Shown: piece after piece, positions 52,396 through 60,315 of the stretch
Layout: every line of letters starts with the position of its first letter
Position numbering within the stretch: the first letter of the stretch is position 1
NCBI RefSeq assembly: GCF_003626645.1
Contig: NZ_RBAM01000008.1
Span: forward strand, 186,001 to 250,000
DNA from: Streptomyces klenkii
Lineage (GTDB): Bacteria; Actinomycetota; Actinomycetes; Streptomycetales; Streptomycetaceae
DNA length: 64,000 nucleotides
Reading direction: 5' to 3'
Translations under genes and position numbers: made by a program
Notes under the pieces: generated by a model
The model's input: the letters and a program-made list of their open reading frames with translations, nothing else
Told to the model about the DNA's origin: nothing
The model's database searches: none

Positions 52396-53040
52396 ATGAC
52401 TGAAGTGGATATGAAGAAGCCGCAGGGCGGAACCGTGGACCGGGGCGGGTACTTCCTGTTCACTCTCGCCGTGCTGGTGCTCGGCTGGGTCATCGCCGCG
52501 GCCAACACCGGGATCTCGTACCTCACGCCGGGCACCGAGGTGATCTCCATCGTCACCGGCTTCATCGGCTGCCTCGTGCTCGCCATCGTCCTCCGCTTCC
52601 TCCACCGCGCGTGGTGGCTCGCCGCCCTCTCCGTACTGCCGTCGCTGCTCGTCCTCATAGGCTCGGTCCAGTACGCCCGCGAGGCCGCGCTCGACCACCG
52701 GGGTGTCCGCGAGACCGTCCGGATCACCGCCGACAGCGCCGAGTCCGACGGCGGTTCGAACCACCGCTTCACCCTCGTCGGCCCCTCGGGCAAGCTCAAG
52801 GAGACCCTGGACTACAGCGGGGACCACCCGCAGTGGAAGGTGGGCGACCGTCTCGTGGTCGTCAGCGACCCGGACGGCGACATCCCGCTGGAGGCGGCCT
52901 CCGACGTCGATCCGGGCGGCCGGCTCGCCTCCCTCCTCGCCGGCGTTGCCGGATGGACCGGCATCACCCTGCTGGCCGGCCGCCGCGGATTCGTACGGCG
53001 CCGCGCGGGCCGGCGTCCTCTGTTCGACGACGCCGGCTGA
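52396..53040 (+). CDS. DUF3592-like membrane protein
   Basis: 214 residues. Three N-terminal helices (YFLFTLAVLVLGWVIAAAN, IVTGFIGCLVLAIVLRFL, WLAALSVLPSLLVLIGS), a soluble beta-rich domain (VRETVRITADSAESDGGSNHRFTLVGPSG ... WKVGDRLVVVSDPDGDIPLEA), and one C-terminal helix. This layout is typical of DUF3592 proteins, with the soluble part probably outside. Function unknown. Leaderless start. Confidence 0.8.
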   Translation: MTEVDMKKPQGGTVDRGGYFLFTLAVLVLGWVIAAANTGISYLTPGTEVISIVTGFIGCLVLAIVLRFLHRAWWLAALSVLPSLLVLIGSVQYAREAALDHRGVRETVRITADSAESDGGSNHRFTLVGPSGKLKETLDYSGDHPQWKVGDRLVVVSDPDGDIPLEAASDVDPGGRLASLLAGVAGWTGITLLAGRRGFVRRRAGRRPLFDDAG

Positions 53041-53085
53041 GCCGGACCGCGCGGTCGGCCCGGCCCGCCCGGTCCGCCGGTCCGG

Positions 53086-53565
53086 CTAGCGAGCGGTCCA
53101 CTGTTCCTCGGCGAGCGTCCTGACGGGCAGGGGCTTGCCTATGAGCGCGATCGGGATGAAGAAGTTGACCTGGCTGATCGCCATCATCAGCGTGGCGAAC
53201 GCCTTCTCGTCGTAGTGCTTCGCCACCTCGGCGAACAGCTCGTCCGAGACTCGCTCCCCGTCCGGGTTGGGCTGGAGCACCGCCTCCACCAGGGCCAGCG
53301 CGGCCCGCTCCGCGTCCGAGAAGTACGGCGCATCCCTCCAAGAAGACACTGCCGTGATGCGCTCCTCCGACACCTCCGCCTTCCGCAGGAGCGACGAGTG
53401 CAGCACGGTGAGGTAGGTGTTGGCCACGATCTGGCCCGCGCGCAGGTGCATCAGGCTCATCGTGACGCGCGGCACGGACTGGTTGCCGACGGCCTTGAAG
53501 AGAGCGCCGGCGATCTCCGCAATCTCGGGGATGAACTCCTGGGGGTCGGACATCCGAGAACGCAT
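53086..53565 (-). CDS. AhpD/carboxymuconolactone decarboxylase-like protein without redox cysteines
   Basis: 159 residues, GGAGG five bases before ATG 53565. The all-helical AhpD fold is visible: VTMSLMHLRAGQIVANTYLTVLHSSLLRKAEVSEERITAVSSWRDAPYFSDAERAALALVEA. In AhpD the segment is NGCxxCxxMH; here it reads ANTYLTVLH, so both Cys are missing while the His remains. A peroxidase-reductase role is therefore unlikely; decarboxylase-like or non-enzymatic roles are possible. Confidence 0.85.
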   Translation of the reverse strand: MRSRMSDPQEFIPEIAEIAGALFKAVGNQSVPRVTMSLMHLRAGQIVANTYLTVLHSSLLRKAEVSEERITAVSSWRDAPYFSDAERAALALVEAVLQPNPDGERVSDELFAEVAKHYDEKAFATLMMAISQVNFFIPIALIGKPLPVRTLAEEQWTAR

Positions 53566-53692
53566 GGTTTCCTCCGCAGTGATCGAGTGTGTTGTCGTTG
53601 CTGTTGTCGTTCACTGCTTTGACGGATCGCGGCGGACGAGTGTGACGGCCGGCCGGGATCTTTTTTGCCGGTCCGCCGGGGTGCGGGTGCGG

Positions 53693-53906
53693 GTGGCGGT
53701 GCCGGGTGGGTGCCGGGTCCGTTCGGGTGCGGGCCGGTTCGGGTGCCGGGGGCCGGGGGCTCCGGGGTGGGGGTCCGGGGCCGTATATTTACGGGCCCGT
53801 TGCCGCGGATGTTGGGGGTGCCCCGGTATTGGGCCCACAAATACACGTCAGCGCCCCGGACCCCCACCCCTGCGCCCCCACCACCTCCCGCCGTACCCTT
53901 CCCGCG
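53693..53906 (-). repeat. Palindromic MITE-like element, copy A
   Basis: About 214 bp, inverted relative to the other two. Core hairpin 53764-53798 with 53831-53870, arms beginning GGGGTGGGGGTCCGGGGC. Its reverse complement matches copy B (57336-57547) almost base for base, including flanks CGCGGGAAG...GTACGGCGGGAGG and GGCACCCGAACCGGCCCG...GGCACCGCCAC. It lies just beyond the 3' end of the small gene at 53928. Confidence 0.88.
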
Positions 53907-53927
53907 AGCCGGGTGCGGCTTCTTCGG

Positions 53928-54161
53928 CTACGGGCAAACGCAGCCCGGCGGGCGTCCACCTGCGGACGAGCCGCTGGTGTGGGGAACGGCCACTACCCTG
54001 ATGCGCAGTTCGAGGAGTCGCAGCAGCTCTTCGGTGCGGGCGGCTTCGGTTTCGGTGGCTTCGTGGGCCCGGCGGCGGCTCGGCCAAAGAACGCGTACGG
54101 GGTGGGAGAACTGCCCGTACAGGCACCACCAGGTGCGCACGCGCGCCGCGAGCCGCCTCAC
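53928..54161 (-). CDS. Small hypothetical protein paired with the DUF6415 gene
   Basis: 77 residues: MRRLAARVRTWWCLYGQFSHPVRVLWPSRRR, then a helix HEATETEAARTEELLRLLELRIRVV. The GTG overlaps the DUF6415 stop (GTGA), a clear sign of translational coupling. Codon bias is fair. Family not recognised; such short basic proteins often accompany DUF6415 genes. Its 3' end is followed by repeat element A, which could have replaced the original downstream sequence. Confidence 0.6.
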   Translation of the reverse strand: MRRLAARVRTWWCLYGQFSHPVRVLWPSRRRAHEATETEAARTEELLRLLELRIRVVAVPHTSGSSAGGRPPGCVCP

Positions 54162-54550
54162 CGTCCGCCTTCCCGCTCCAGCCGGCGCTCCTGGTGCAGC
54201 AAGTTCCCGGCGGCCTTGCCCAGGCCCCGCGCGAAGGCGATCGCGGACGTGTACCCGTTCCCGGGCCCGTCCTCAGCCCGCCGCCGGGCCTCCTGCACCG
54301 CGGCGAGAGCGGCCCGGCGGACCACGCAGTCCACGGGCCGGTCCCCGGCCGCCGCCTCCACCGCCGCCGCGGTCTCCCGGATGTAGCCGAGCAGCCGGTC
54401 AGTGACCTCACTCAGCCGCGGCGGCGCGGGCAGCCACGTCTCCATGTCGGTGGCCTCGCGAATGGCTTGGCCGATGGAGATAGGGGACGGTTTGGAGGGG
54501 GTGAGCGTCGTCTCGCCGCCGGTGTGGGCCGTGCGAGGAAATGGAGGCAT
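54158..54550 (-). CDS. DUF6415-family protein
   Basis: 130 residues from ATG 54550 (AAGGAG before it). Core: IGQAIREATDMETWLPAPPRLSEVTDRLLGYIRETAAAVEAAA, DCVVRRAALAAVQEARRRAEDGPG, as in the family annotated DUF6415 (found near natural-product regulators). Function unknown. It has a promoter whose spacer is a 24-bp perfect palindrome, so it is probably repressed by the adjacent GntR regulator. Confidence 0.75.
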   Translation of the reverse strand: MPPFPRTAHTGGETTLTPSKPSPISIGQAIREATDMETWLPAPPRLSEVTDRLLGYIRETAAAVEAAAGDRPVDCVVRRAALAAVQEARRRAEDGPGNGYTSAIAFARGLGKAAGNLLHQERRLEREGGR

Positions 54551-54587
54551 GGCAGGCTCCTTCAGGAGATGTGACTGGCGCCACATC

Positions 54588-54627
54588 CCCACACTGGACC
54601 GGTTAACCGGTCCAGTCAAGCCGACGT
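54588..54627 (-). promoter_or_regulatory. Promoter with 24-bp perfect palindrome as operator
   Basis: Minus strand: -35 TTGACT, 17-bp spacer, CAGTGT as -10. The perfect 24-bp palindrome at 54593-54616 (half-site ACTGGACCGGTT) fills the spacer and both box edges. It drives the DUF6415 gene. A shorter relative, TGACCGGTCA, is in front of the GntR gene. Confidence 0.75.
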
Positions 54628-55355
54628 CAATTCACCGTGCCCATCTCGTAGTTCTCGGTCCGCTCCCACAGGTCTGACGGCGTCACTCCCACCTCACACA
54701 CCAGAGGTGCATCATCGGCATCCCGGGCAACGTGCAGATCAATTGCCACTGCCATAGGCAGCTGCCGATCGAGCGCCTCGGCCTCCGCAGCAGTCGCCAG
54801 CCTCACCGTGGTGATGTCCGTCCCCCGTGCAGGCGAACGTCCGGTCTGACGAGCCACATAGTGAGTGGTCCCCTCCGCGATGGGCTTCGCGTGGGACAAC
54901 TTCGGGCACCGGTCGGCCACATCCGCCGGGAACCACGCACTCACCAGCGACAGCGGCGCCCCGTCGGCGAGCAGTACCAGCCGGTCGCGACGCAGGGCAG
55001 ATTCCCCGGGCTGCAGTTCCAGAGCCTCGGCAACATGAGCGGGTGGGGCTTCCGTGACCGGCGGGCCCAGCCGCCGGAAAGGACGGCCACCCACCACTCG
55101 CGCGGCGCCGCCCCTCCGTCCCCCGGCGGGCCGGGACAACGGCGTATCGGTGACTCGGAATCCCAAGCCCTGCCGGGCGACGACCACTCCGTCGGCCCGC
55201 AGCACATCGAGCGCCTTGTTCACCGTCGCCCGGGACACACCCCACTGCTCGCAAAGATCCCGGCCTGACGGCAGAAGGTCGCCCGGCGCGAACTCACCTT
55301 CGGTGATGCGGCGTCGCAAGGAATCGGCGATCTGTTCGTACTTCAGCATCGGCAC
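54627..55355 (-). CDS. GntR-family regulator (HutC/UTRA type)
   Basis: 242 residues from GTG 55355 (ATG 55349 two codons later). Winged helix: YEQIADSLRRRITEGEFAPGDLLPSGRDLCEQWGVSRATVNKALDVLRADGVV. The C-terminal UTRA domain (LRRDRLVLLADGAPLSLVSAWFP ... EGTTHYVARQTGR) binds small ligands. Operators with ACCGGT cores lie at its own promoter and before the DUF6415 gene, so it likely controls both, and possibly the divergent methyltransferase gene. Confidence 0.9.
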   Translation of the reverse strand: MPMLKYEQIADSLRRRITEGEFAPGDLLPSGRDLCEQWGVSRATVNKALDVLRADGVVVARQGLGFRVTDTPLSRPAGGRRGGAARVVGGRPFRRLGPPVTEAPPAHVAEALELQPGESALRRDRLVLLADGAPLSLVSAWFPADVADRCPKLSHAKPIAEGTTHYVARQTGRSPARGTDITTVRLATAAEAEALDRQLPMAVAIDLHVARDADDAPLVCEVGVTPSDLWERTENYEMGTVN

Positions 55356-55386
55356 GGCTGGGCACTCCCGCTTCACTGGACATGTT

Positions 55387-55396
55387 GACCGGTCAC
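55387..55396. promoter_or_regulatory. TGACCGGTCA operator in the GntR/methyltransferase divergent region
   Basis: Perfect 10-bp palindrome sharing the ACCGGT core with the 24-bp palindrome at 54593. On the plus strand it overlaps TTGACC, a possible -35 box for the methyltransferase gene. Confidence 0.55.
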
Positions 55397-55413
55397 GGTA
55401 GAGCATCGCTGTC

Positions 55414-56229
55414 ATGACGATCCCCCAAGTGGACCCGGAGATCATCGACTTCTACACGGATACCTTCGACGAGGCCACCCGGCTGACGGCAACAGCGGAC
55501 GGCATGCTGGAGATGGCCCGCACTCAAGAGCTGCTCCGACGCCACCTCCCTCCCGGCCCGGCCGCGATTCTCGACGTGGGCGGCGGGCCCGGAGCCCACG
55601 CGCGGTGGCTCGCTGCCGACGGGTACCGGGTCCACCTCGTGGACCCGGTGGTCAAACATGTGGCACAGGCCGCCGAGGCCGGAATCGCTGCGGAGGTCGG
55701 GGACGCGCGGAGCCTCACCGCCGGCGACGGCTCCTACGACGCCACGCTCCTCCTCGGGCCGCTCTACCACCTGCTCGAACGCGCCGACCGTGACCAGGCT
55801 CTGGCCGAAGCACGGCGGGTCACCGTACCGGGTGGGCTGATCCTGGCAGCGGCCATCAACCGGTACGCGTCGCTCTTCGAGCACACCGCCACCACGTGGC
55901 TGGACCGCGAGAGTGTTCGTGATGCCGTGACCGACATCCTCGCCACGGGTGTACACGAGCCGGGCCGCAAGGGATTCACGGCGGCCTATTTCCATACCGG
56001 GCAGGAACTGGCGGACGAAATGCGTGCCGCCGGCCTGCGTGACGTTCGCGTCTACGCGATCGAAGGGCCCACGTGGTCACTGCTCAAGGCGGCCGAGCAG
56101 CACACGGGAGAGCCTGTTTCCCTCAACTCCCCCCTCTTCCGCGCAGCACTCGCCGCCGCCCGCGCCGCAGAACCGTACCCGGATCTGCTCGCCGCCAGTT
56201 CACACCTGCTGGCCACGGGCCGGTGCTGA
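55414..56229 (+). CDS. Class I SAM-dependent methyltransferase
   Basis: 271 residues. Motif I ILDVGGGPGAHARWLAADGYRVHLVDP, motif II-like YDATLLLGPLYHLLERADRDQALAEARRVTVPGGLILAAAINRY. N-terminus IDFYTDTFDEATRLTATADGMLEMARTQELLRRHL is typical of the Streptomyces small-molecule group. Substrate unknown. Divergent from the GntR gene, with an operator between them. Confidence 0.9.
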   Translation: MTIPQVDPEIIDFYTDTFDEATRLTATADGMLEMARTQELLRRHLPPGPAAILDVGGGPGAHARWLAADGYRVHLVDPVVKHVAQAAEAGIAAEVGDARSLTAGDGSYDATLLLGPLYHLLERADRDQALAEARRVTVPGGLILAAAINRYASLFEHTATTWLDRESVRDAVTDILATGVHEPGRKGFTAAYFHTGQELADEMRAAGLRDVRVYAIEGPTWSLLKAAEQHTGEPVSLNSPLFRAALAAARAAEPYPDLLAASSHLLATGRC

Positions 56230-56841
56230 AAGGGCGAGCGACGTGCCGCTCCGCGTGCAGCCGCCAGCCTGAACCTCGTCCCTGACGCGGGTCAGGACGG
56301 CTGGGGGCGCGGTCATCAACCGCCAGGCCGGGCTGCACGGCGTACAAGTGGGCTGAAGGTGTTGGCAGTACACCTTGGGTTCCCCACTCGGCCAGCCGTT
56401 CCAACAACCCTGATCCGATGGCTTGCACGCACCCCATCCGGCTCTCAGACTCTGATGAGTATCGACCGTGCAGGATGCGCCGGCGGCGATCACCCGGAAC
56501 AGAGTTCTTCAGAGGGCGGCCGATCCCAGGACCAGCCTAGGTCCCGTACGGCTTCGGAAGGGCTTCGCGCAGGCGGTCGAGGAGCATCCGGACTACGGGG
56601 CTTAACGGCGGGAGGTGAGCGATTTTGGAAGGCCTCTGTGCCCCTCTGGCGAGATTTGGCGCATTCGTGGCCAATGAATGCACTTGCGGCACTGCCGCTC
56701 CAGAGCTACCGTCCACGCCATTAAGCATCAACTGACCCACACTTCAAACCAGTTGATGCACCCACGCATGAGCATCGGGGGGCCATGACGGGCTTAGCTA
56801 TCGGGCGGCTTCGCTGCGTCATTCTCAAGCCCTGACAGATC
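56230..56841. other. Gene-poor, lower-GC region
   Basis: About 610 bp without a frame of good codon bias. On the minus strand around 56540-56620 a short stretch reads LPPLSPVVRMLLDRLREAL, which resembles the C-terminus of LysR-type regulators, so a decayed gene is possible. GC content is visibly below the neighbours. Confidence 0.4.
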
Positions 56842-57315
56842 ATGATCGCGGCATCGAACCCCTGGCAAGGGCACAATTTCGCAGGCCTGCTCGTCATCCT
56901 GATGATCGGCGCGGCGACCCTGCTGAGCCTCATCGGGTACCTGTGCTCGCGGCTCACCCGGCCGGTCCGCCGGGAGTACACGCCCTTCCGCCTTTGGCGG
57001 GACCTGTCCCTGCTGGCGGCCGCTGCCGCGATCGCCGTCTACTTGTGGGGATGCCTCCACCTCCTCTTCCTCGAAGACCAGGAACTGGCCGAGAAGTGCG
57101 AGCTCCAGCGCCCCGCGGGAACACCGACCCTGGTCGGCCGCAGAGGCGACTTCATCCCGCTGCGTGTCGTGTGCGAGGCATCGAACGGCCACGACTACTC
57201 CATCGTCATCCCCGGCTACGTCAACCCAACCGTTGCCGTCCTGTTGCTACTCGCGCTCACCTGCGCCCTCGCCTCCGCCGCTCTCCACCACAGGCAACGC
57301 ACGACACACGGGTGA
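56842..57315 (+). CDS. Hypothetical membrane protein
   Basis: 157 residues, three helices (FAGLLVILMIGAATLLSLIGYLCS, LSLLAAAAAIAVYLWGCLHLLF, VNPTVAVLLLLALTCALASAALHH) with an extracytoplasmic loop of about 50 residues containing two Cys (KCELQRPAG ... RVVCEASNGHDYS) that may form a disulfide. No family recognised. Directly followed by repeat element B. Confidence 0.65.
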   Translation: MIAASNPWQGHNFAGLLVILMIGAATLLSLIGYLCSRLTRPVRREYTPFRLWRDLSLLAAAAAIAVYLWGCLHLLFLEDQELAEKCELQRPAGTPTLVGRRGDFIPLRVVCEASNGHDYSIVIPGYVNPTVAVLLLLALTCALASAALHHRQRTTHG

Positions 57316-57335
57316 AAGGCTGCCCCCGGGCGGCC

Positions 57336-57547
57336 CGCGGGAAGGTACGGCGGGAGGTGGTGGGGGCGCAGGGGTGGGGGTCCGGGGCGCTGACGTGTAT
57401 TTGTGGGCCCAATACCGGGGCACCCATGGCAGCCGCGGCAACGGGCCCGTAAATATACGGCCCCGGACCCCCACCCCGGAGCCCCCACCACCGGCACCCG
57501 AACCGGCCCGCACCCGAACGGACCCGGCACCCACCCGGCACCGCCAC
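57336..57547 (+). repeat. Palindromic MITE-like element, copy B
   Basis: About 212 bp between the membrane protein gene and the helicase-like gene. Hairpin arms 57371-57410 and 57443-57477: an 18-bp perfect outer stem (GGGGTGGGGGTCCGGGGC with GCCCCGGACCCCCACCCC), then imperfect GTGTATTTGTGGGCCC with GGGCCCGTAAATATAC. Near-identical to copy A over its full length apart from the loop. No transposase is encoded. Few stop codons occur in it: all three minus-strand frames and one plus-strand frame read through. Confidence 0.88.
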
Positions 57548-57610
57548 CGGCACCCCCCGCCGCACCCGCGCACACCGACGCAACCCCCTGGCCAGCGCCC
57601 CGCAACCCGG

Positions 57611-57616
57611 TACCGT
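57611..57616 (+). promoter_or_regulatory. -10 box TACCGT of the helicase-like gene
   Basis: TACCGT is followed by seven bases and the ATG at 57624; no RBS, so the message is probably leaderless. Confidence 0.45.
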
Positions 57617-57623
57617 AAACAGA

Positions 57624-60137
57624 ATGACCACACCGCGGGAGACAGGCAGTAGCGGCGGCGCCGCGCGCGGCGGGCCGCGGACGCTGGCCGAGGAGCTGCG
57701 CGCGCGGCCCGACGGCGCCCTCGCCCGGCTGCTGCGCGCGCGCCCCGACCTGCTGCACCCCGTGCCGGGCGACCTCACCCAGCTGGCCACCCGCGCCGGC
57801 ACCCGCGCCTCCGTCGTGCGCGCCCTGGAGCGCCTGGACCGCTTCGTCCTCCAGACGGCCGAGGCCCTCGCCGTCGCCCCCGACCCCTGCCCGTACGGCA
57901 CGCTCGCCGCCCTGATGTGCGGCGACGCCGCCGACGACCCCCGCATCGCCGGCGCCCTGCCCGGCGCCGTCGCCACGCTGCGCGACCAGGCCCTGGTGTG
58001 GGGCGGCGAGGACCGGATGCGCCTGGTGCGCACCGCCCGCGAGCTGCTCGCGCCGAGCCCCGCGCACCCGTCGCCCACCGGCCTCGGCCCGACCGTGGCG
58101 GAGGCGACGGCCGGCATGTCGCCGGGCCGCGTCCAGCAGATCATCGCCGCGGCGGGCCTGCCGGGCACGCACGACCCGGTGTCGGCCGTCGCCGCGCTCA
58201 CCGCCCTCTTCGAGGACCGCACGCGCATGGCGGCGCTGCTGGCCGGGGCGCCCGCGGAGGCCACCGCCGTCCTCGGCATGCTGCTGTGGGGGCCGCCCTA
58301 CGGCACGGTCACCGCCGACCCCGCCCCGCACCTGCGCTGGCTCCTGGACCGCGGCCTGCTGCTGCCCGCCGCGCCCGGCAGCGTCGTGCTGCCCCGGGAG
58401 GCGGCCCTGCACCTGCGCGCGGGCCGCGCCCACCGCGCGCCCGAGCCGACCGCGCCCGAGCTCGCCCCGGCCACCCCGCATTCCGCCCGCACGGTCGACG
58501 CGACCGCCGCCGGCCAGGCCTTCACCGCGCTGGGCGCGGTGGAGGAGCTGCTCACGGCCTGGCAGTCCGACGGGCCGCTCGTGCTGCGCGCCGGCGGCCT
58601 GAGCGTGCGCGACCTGAAGCGCACCGCCGGCCTCCTGGACACCACGGAGACCACGGCCGCCTTCTGGACCGAGCTGGCGTACGCGGCCGGGCTGCTCGCC
58701 TCCGACGGCGAGGTCGACGAGCGCTACGCCCCCACCCCCGCCTACGACGACTGGCTGCACCTGCCCGCCGAGCACCGCTGGGCCCGCCTGGCCACGGCCT
58801 GGCTCGCCGCGACCCGCACCCCGGGCCTGGCCGGCGGCCGGGACGCCAAGGCCCGCCCCCTCAACGCCCTCGGCCCGGACCTGGACCGCTCCCCGGCCCC
58901 CGAGGTCCGCCACCGCGTCCTCGCGCTCCTGGCCACGCTCCCGCCGGGCACGTCGGTGTCCCCGGAGACCCTGCTGGCCCGCCTGCACTGGGAGCGCCCG
59001 CCGCGCACGCCCGCCGAGCCCGGCACGGAGGACCTGCGCACCCGCCTGGCCCGCTGGACCGTCACCGAGGCCGAGCTGCTCGGCGTCACCAACCGCGGCG
59101 CGCTCTCGGCACCGGGCCGCGCCCTCCTGGGCGACGGCGGCGACGGCGGCACGGAATCCGCCGAACCGCTCACCGACGCCGAAGCCGGCGCCCTCGCCGT
59201 CCGCGCGGCCGCCGCCCTCGCCCCGCTCCTGCCCGAGCCGCTCGACCACATCCTGCTCCAGGCCGACCTGACGGCCGTCGCCCCGGGCCCGCTCAAGCGC
59301 CCCCTCGCGCAGGTGCTGTCGGTCCTCGCGGACGTCGAGTCCAAGGGCGGAGCCACGGTCTACCGCTTCACGCCCGCCTCCGTGCGCCGCGCGCTGGACG
59401 CCGGGCGGACCGCGGCCGACCTCAAGGCGTTCCTCACAGAGCACTCCCGTACGCCCGTGCCCCAGCCGCTGGCCTACCTGATCGACGACGTGGCCCGCCG
59501 CCACGGCCACCTGCGCGTCGGCGCGGCCTCCTCGTACCTGCGCTGCGACGACGACGCGGTGCTCGCCGAGATCCTCGCCGACCGCCGCTCCGCCCCGCTG
59601 CGGCTGCGCCGCCTCGCACCCACGGTCCTGGCCGCGCAGGCCGCGCCGGACGAGCTCCTGGAGGGCCTGCGGGCCATGGGGTACGCCCCGGCGGCGGAGT
59701 CCGCGGAGGGCGACGTCGTCGTCACGCGCGCCGACGCCCGCCGCACCCCGCCGCGCACGGCCCCCGCCCCCGTCCCGGAGGGCCCGCCGGTCCCCGACGC
59801 GACGCTGCTCGGCGCCGCCGTGCGGGCGATCCGGGCCGGCGACATGGCCTCGACGGCCGAGCGCAAGCCGGTCGCCGCCCCCGCCCCGGCCGACGGCGGC
59901 CTGCCCCGTACGACGTCCGCGGACACCCTGGCCACGATGCAGGCCGCGGTCCTCACCGGGTCCGCGGTGTGGATCGGCTACGTGAACGCGGAGGGCGCGG
60001 CGAGCCAGCGCGTGATCGCTCCGGTACGGGTCGAGGGCGGCTTCGTGACGGGCTACGACCACACGGCGGACGAGGTCCGCACGTACCCGCTGCACCGCAT
60101 CACGGGCGTGGCGGAACTGGCGGACGAGCACGCGTGA
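57624..60137 (+). CDS. Helicase-C-like (XPB/Ssl2-associated) protein with WYL-like end
   Basis: 837 residues. N-terminal 300: winged-helix-like repeats (LRARPDGALARLLRARPDLL, RASVVRALERLDRFVLQTAEAL). Residues about 520-640 hold the Helicase_C_3 region (EPLDHILLQADLTAVAPGPL ... VESKGGATVYRFTPASVRRALDAGR). The last 75 residues are WYL-like (VLTGSAVWIGYVNAEGAASQRVIAPVRVEGGFVTGYDHTADEVRTYPLHRITGV), a ligand- or nucleic-acid-sensing domain. No Walker motifs, so it is not a helicase itself. It sits next to the XPB helicase gene and probably acts with it on DNA. Confidence 0.88.
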   Translation: MTTPRETGSSGGAARGGPRTLAEELRARPDGALARLLRARPDLLHPVPGDLTQLATRAGTRASVVRALERLDRFVLQTAEALAVAPDPCPYGTLAALMCGDAADDPRIAGALPGAVATLRDQALVWGGEDRMRLVRTARELLAPSPAHPSPTGLGPTVAEATAGMSPGRVQQIIAAAGLPGTHDPVSAVAALTALFEDRTRMAALLAGAPAEATAVLGMLLWGPPYGTVTADPAPHLRWLLDRGLLLPAAPGSVVLPREAALHLRAGRAHRAPEPTAPELAPATPHSARTVDATAAGQAFTALGAVEELLTAWQSDGPLVLRAGGLSVRDLKRTAGLLDTTETTAAFWTELAYAAGLLASDGEVDERYAPTPAYDDWLHLPAEHRWARLATAWLAATRTPGLAGGRDAKARPLNALGPDLDRSPAPEVRHRVLALLATLPPGTSVSPETLLARLHWERPPRTPAEPGTEDLRTRLARWTVTEAELLGVTNRGALSAPGRALLGDGGDGGTESAEPLTDAEAGALAVRAAAALAPLLPEPLDHILLQADLTAVAPGPLKRPLAQVLSVLADVESKGGATVYRFTPASVRRALDAGRTAADLKAFLTEHSRTPVPQPLAYLIDDVARRHGHLRVGAASSYLRCDDDAVLAEILADRRSAPLRLRRLAPTVLAAQAAPDELLEGLRAMGYAPAAESAEGDVVVTRADARRTPPRTAPAPVPEGPPVPDATLLGAAVRAIRAGDMASTAERKPVAAPAPADGGLPRTTSADTLATMQAAVLTGSAVWIGYVNAEGAASQRVIAPVRVEGGFVTGYDHTADEVRTYPLHRITGVAELADEHA

Positions 60138-60140
60138 CCG

Positions 60141-60225
60141 GGTAAAGGCCCTGGCCAGGTAAAGGCCCTGCCCGGGCAAAAGCCCTGGCCAGTTAGAGGC
60201 CCTGACCAGCCCGAAGCCCCGGCCG
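60141..60225. repeat. Five 17-bp tandem units after the helicase-like gene
   Basis: GGTAAAGGCCCTGGCCA, GGTAAAGGCCCTGCCCG, GGCAAAAGCCCTGGCCA, GTTAGAGGCCCTGACCA and GCCCGAAGCCCCGGCCG, starting three bases after the stop codon. Same unit length and number as the array at 15240. Confidence 0.85.
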
Positions 60226-60261
60226 ATCGCCCGATTCCCCCCACCCCCGCGCCCGTGCAAG

Positions 60262-60267
60262 TAGACT
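60262..60267 (+). promoter_or_regulatory. -10 box TAGACT of the XPB helicase gene
   Basis: TAGACT about 50 bp before the GTG start; no good -35 box. GGAGG at 60306 is the RBS. Confidence 0.4.
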
Positions 60268-60315
60268 CAGGAGTTTGGCGCGAAGGGCCAGCCGGGCCCG
60301 GTAGTGGAGGTACGA

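Noticed and set aside
57371..57477. Element hairpin interpreted simply as a transcription terminator
   Set aside because: Its extended identity with copy A outside the stem and its presence within a coding gene are not explained by a terminator. A terminator side effect is still possible.
53693..57547. Repeat copies A and B as a composite transposon or CRISPR-like array
   Set aside because: They are only two copies in opposite orientation about 3.4 kb apart, no transposase or cas gene lies between, and the genes between have separate regulators.
57216..60260. A 1014-codon minus-strand frame over the helicase-like gene
   Set aside because: Antisense shadow that also runs through the repeat element; no domain recognisable.
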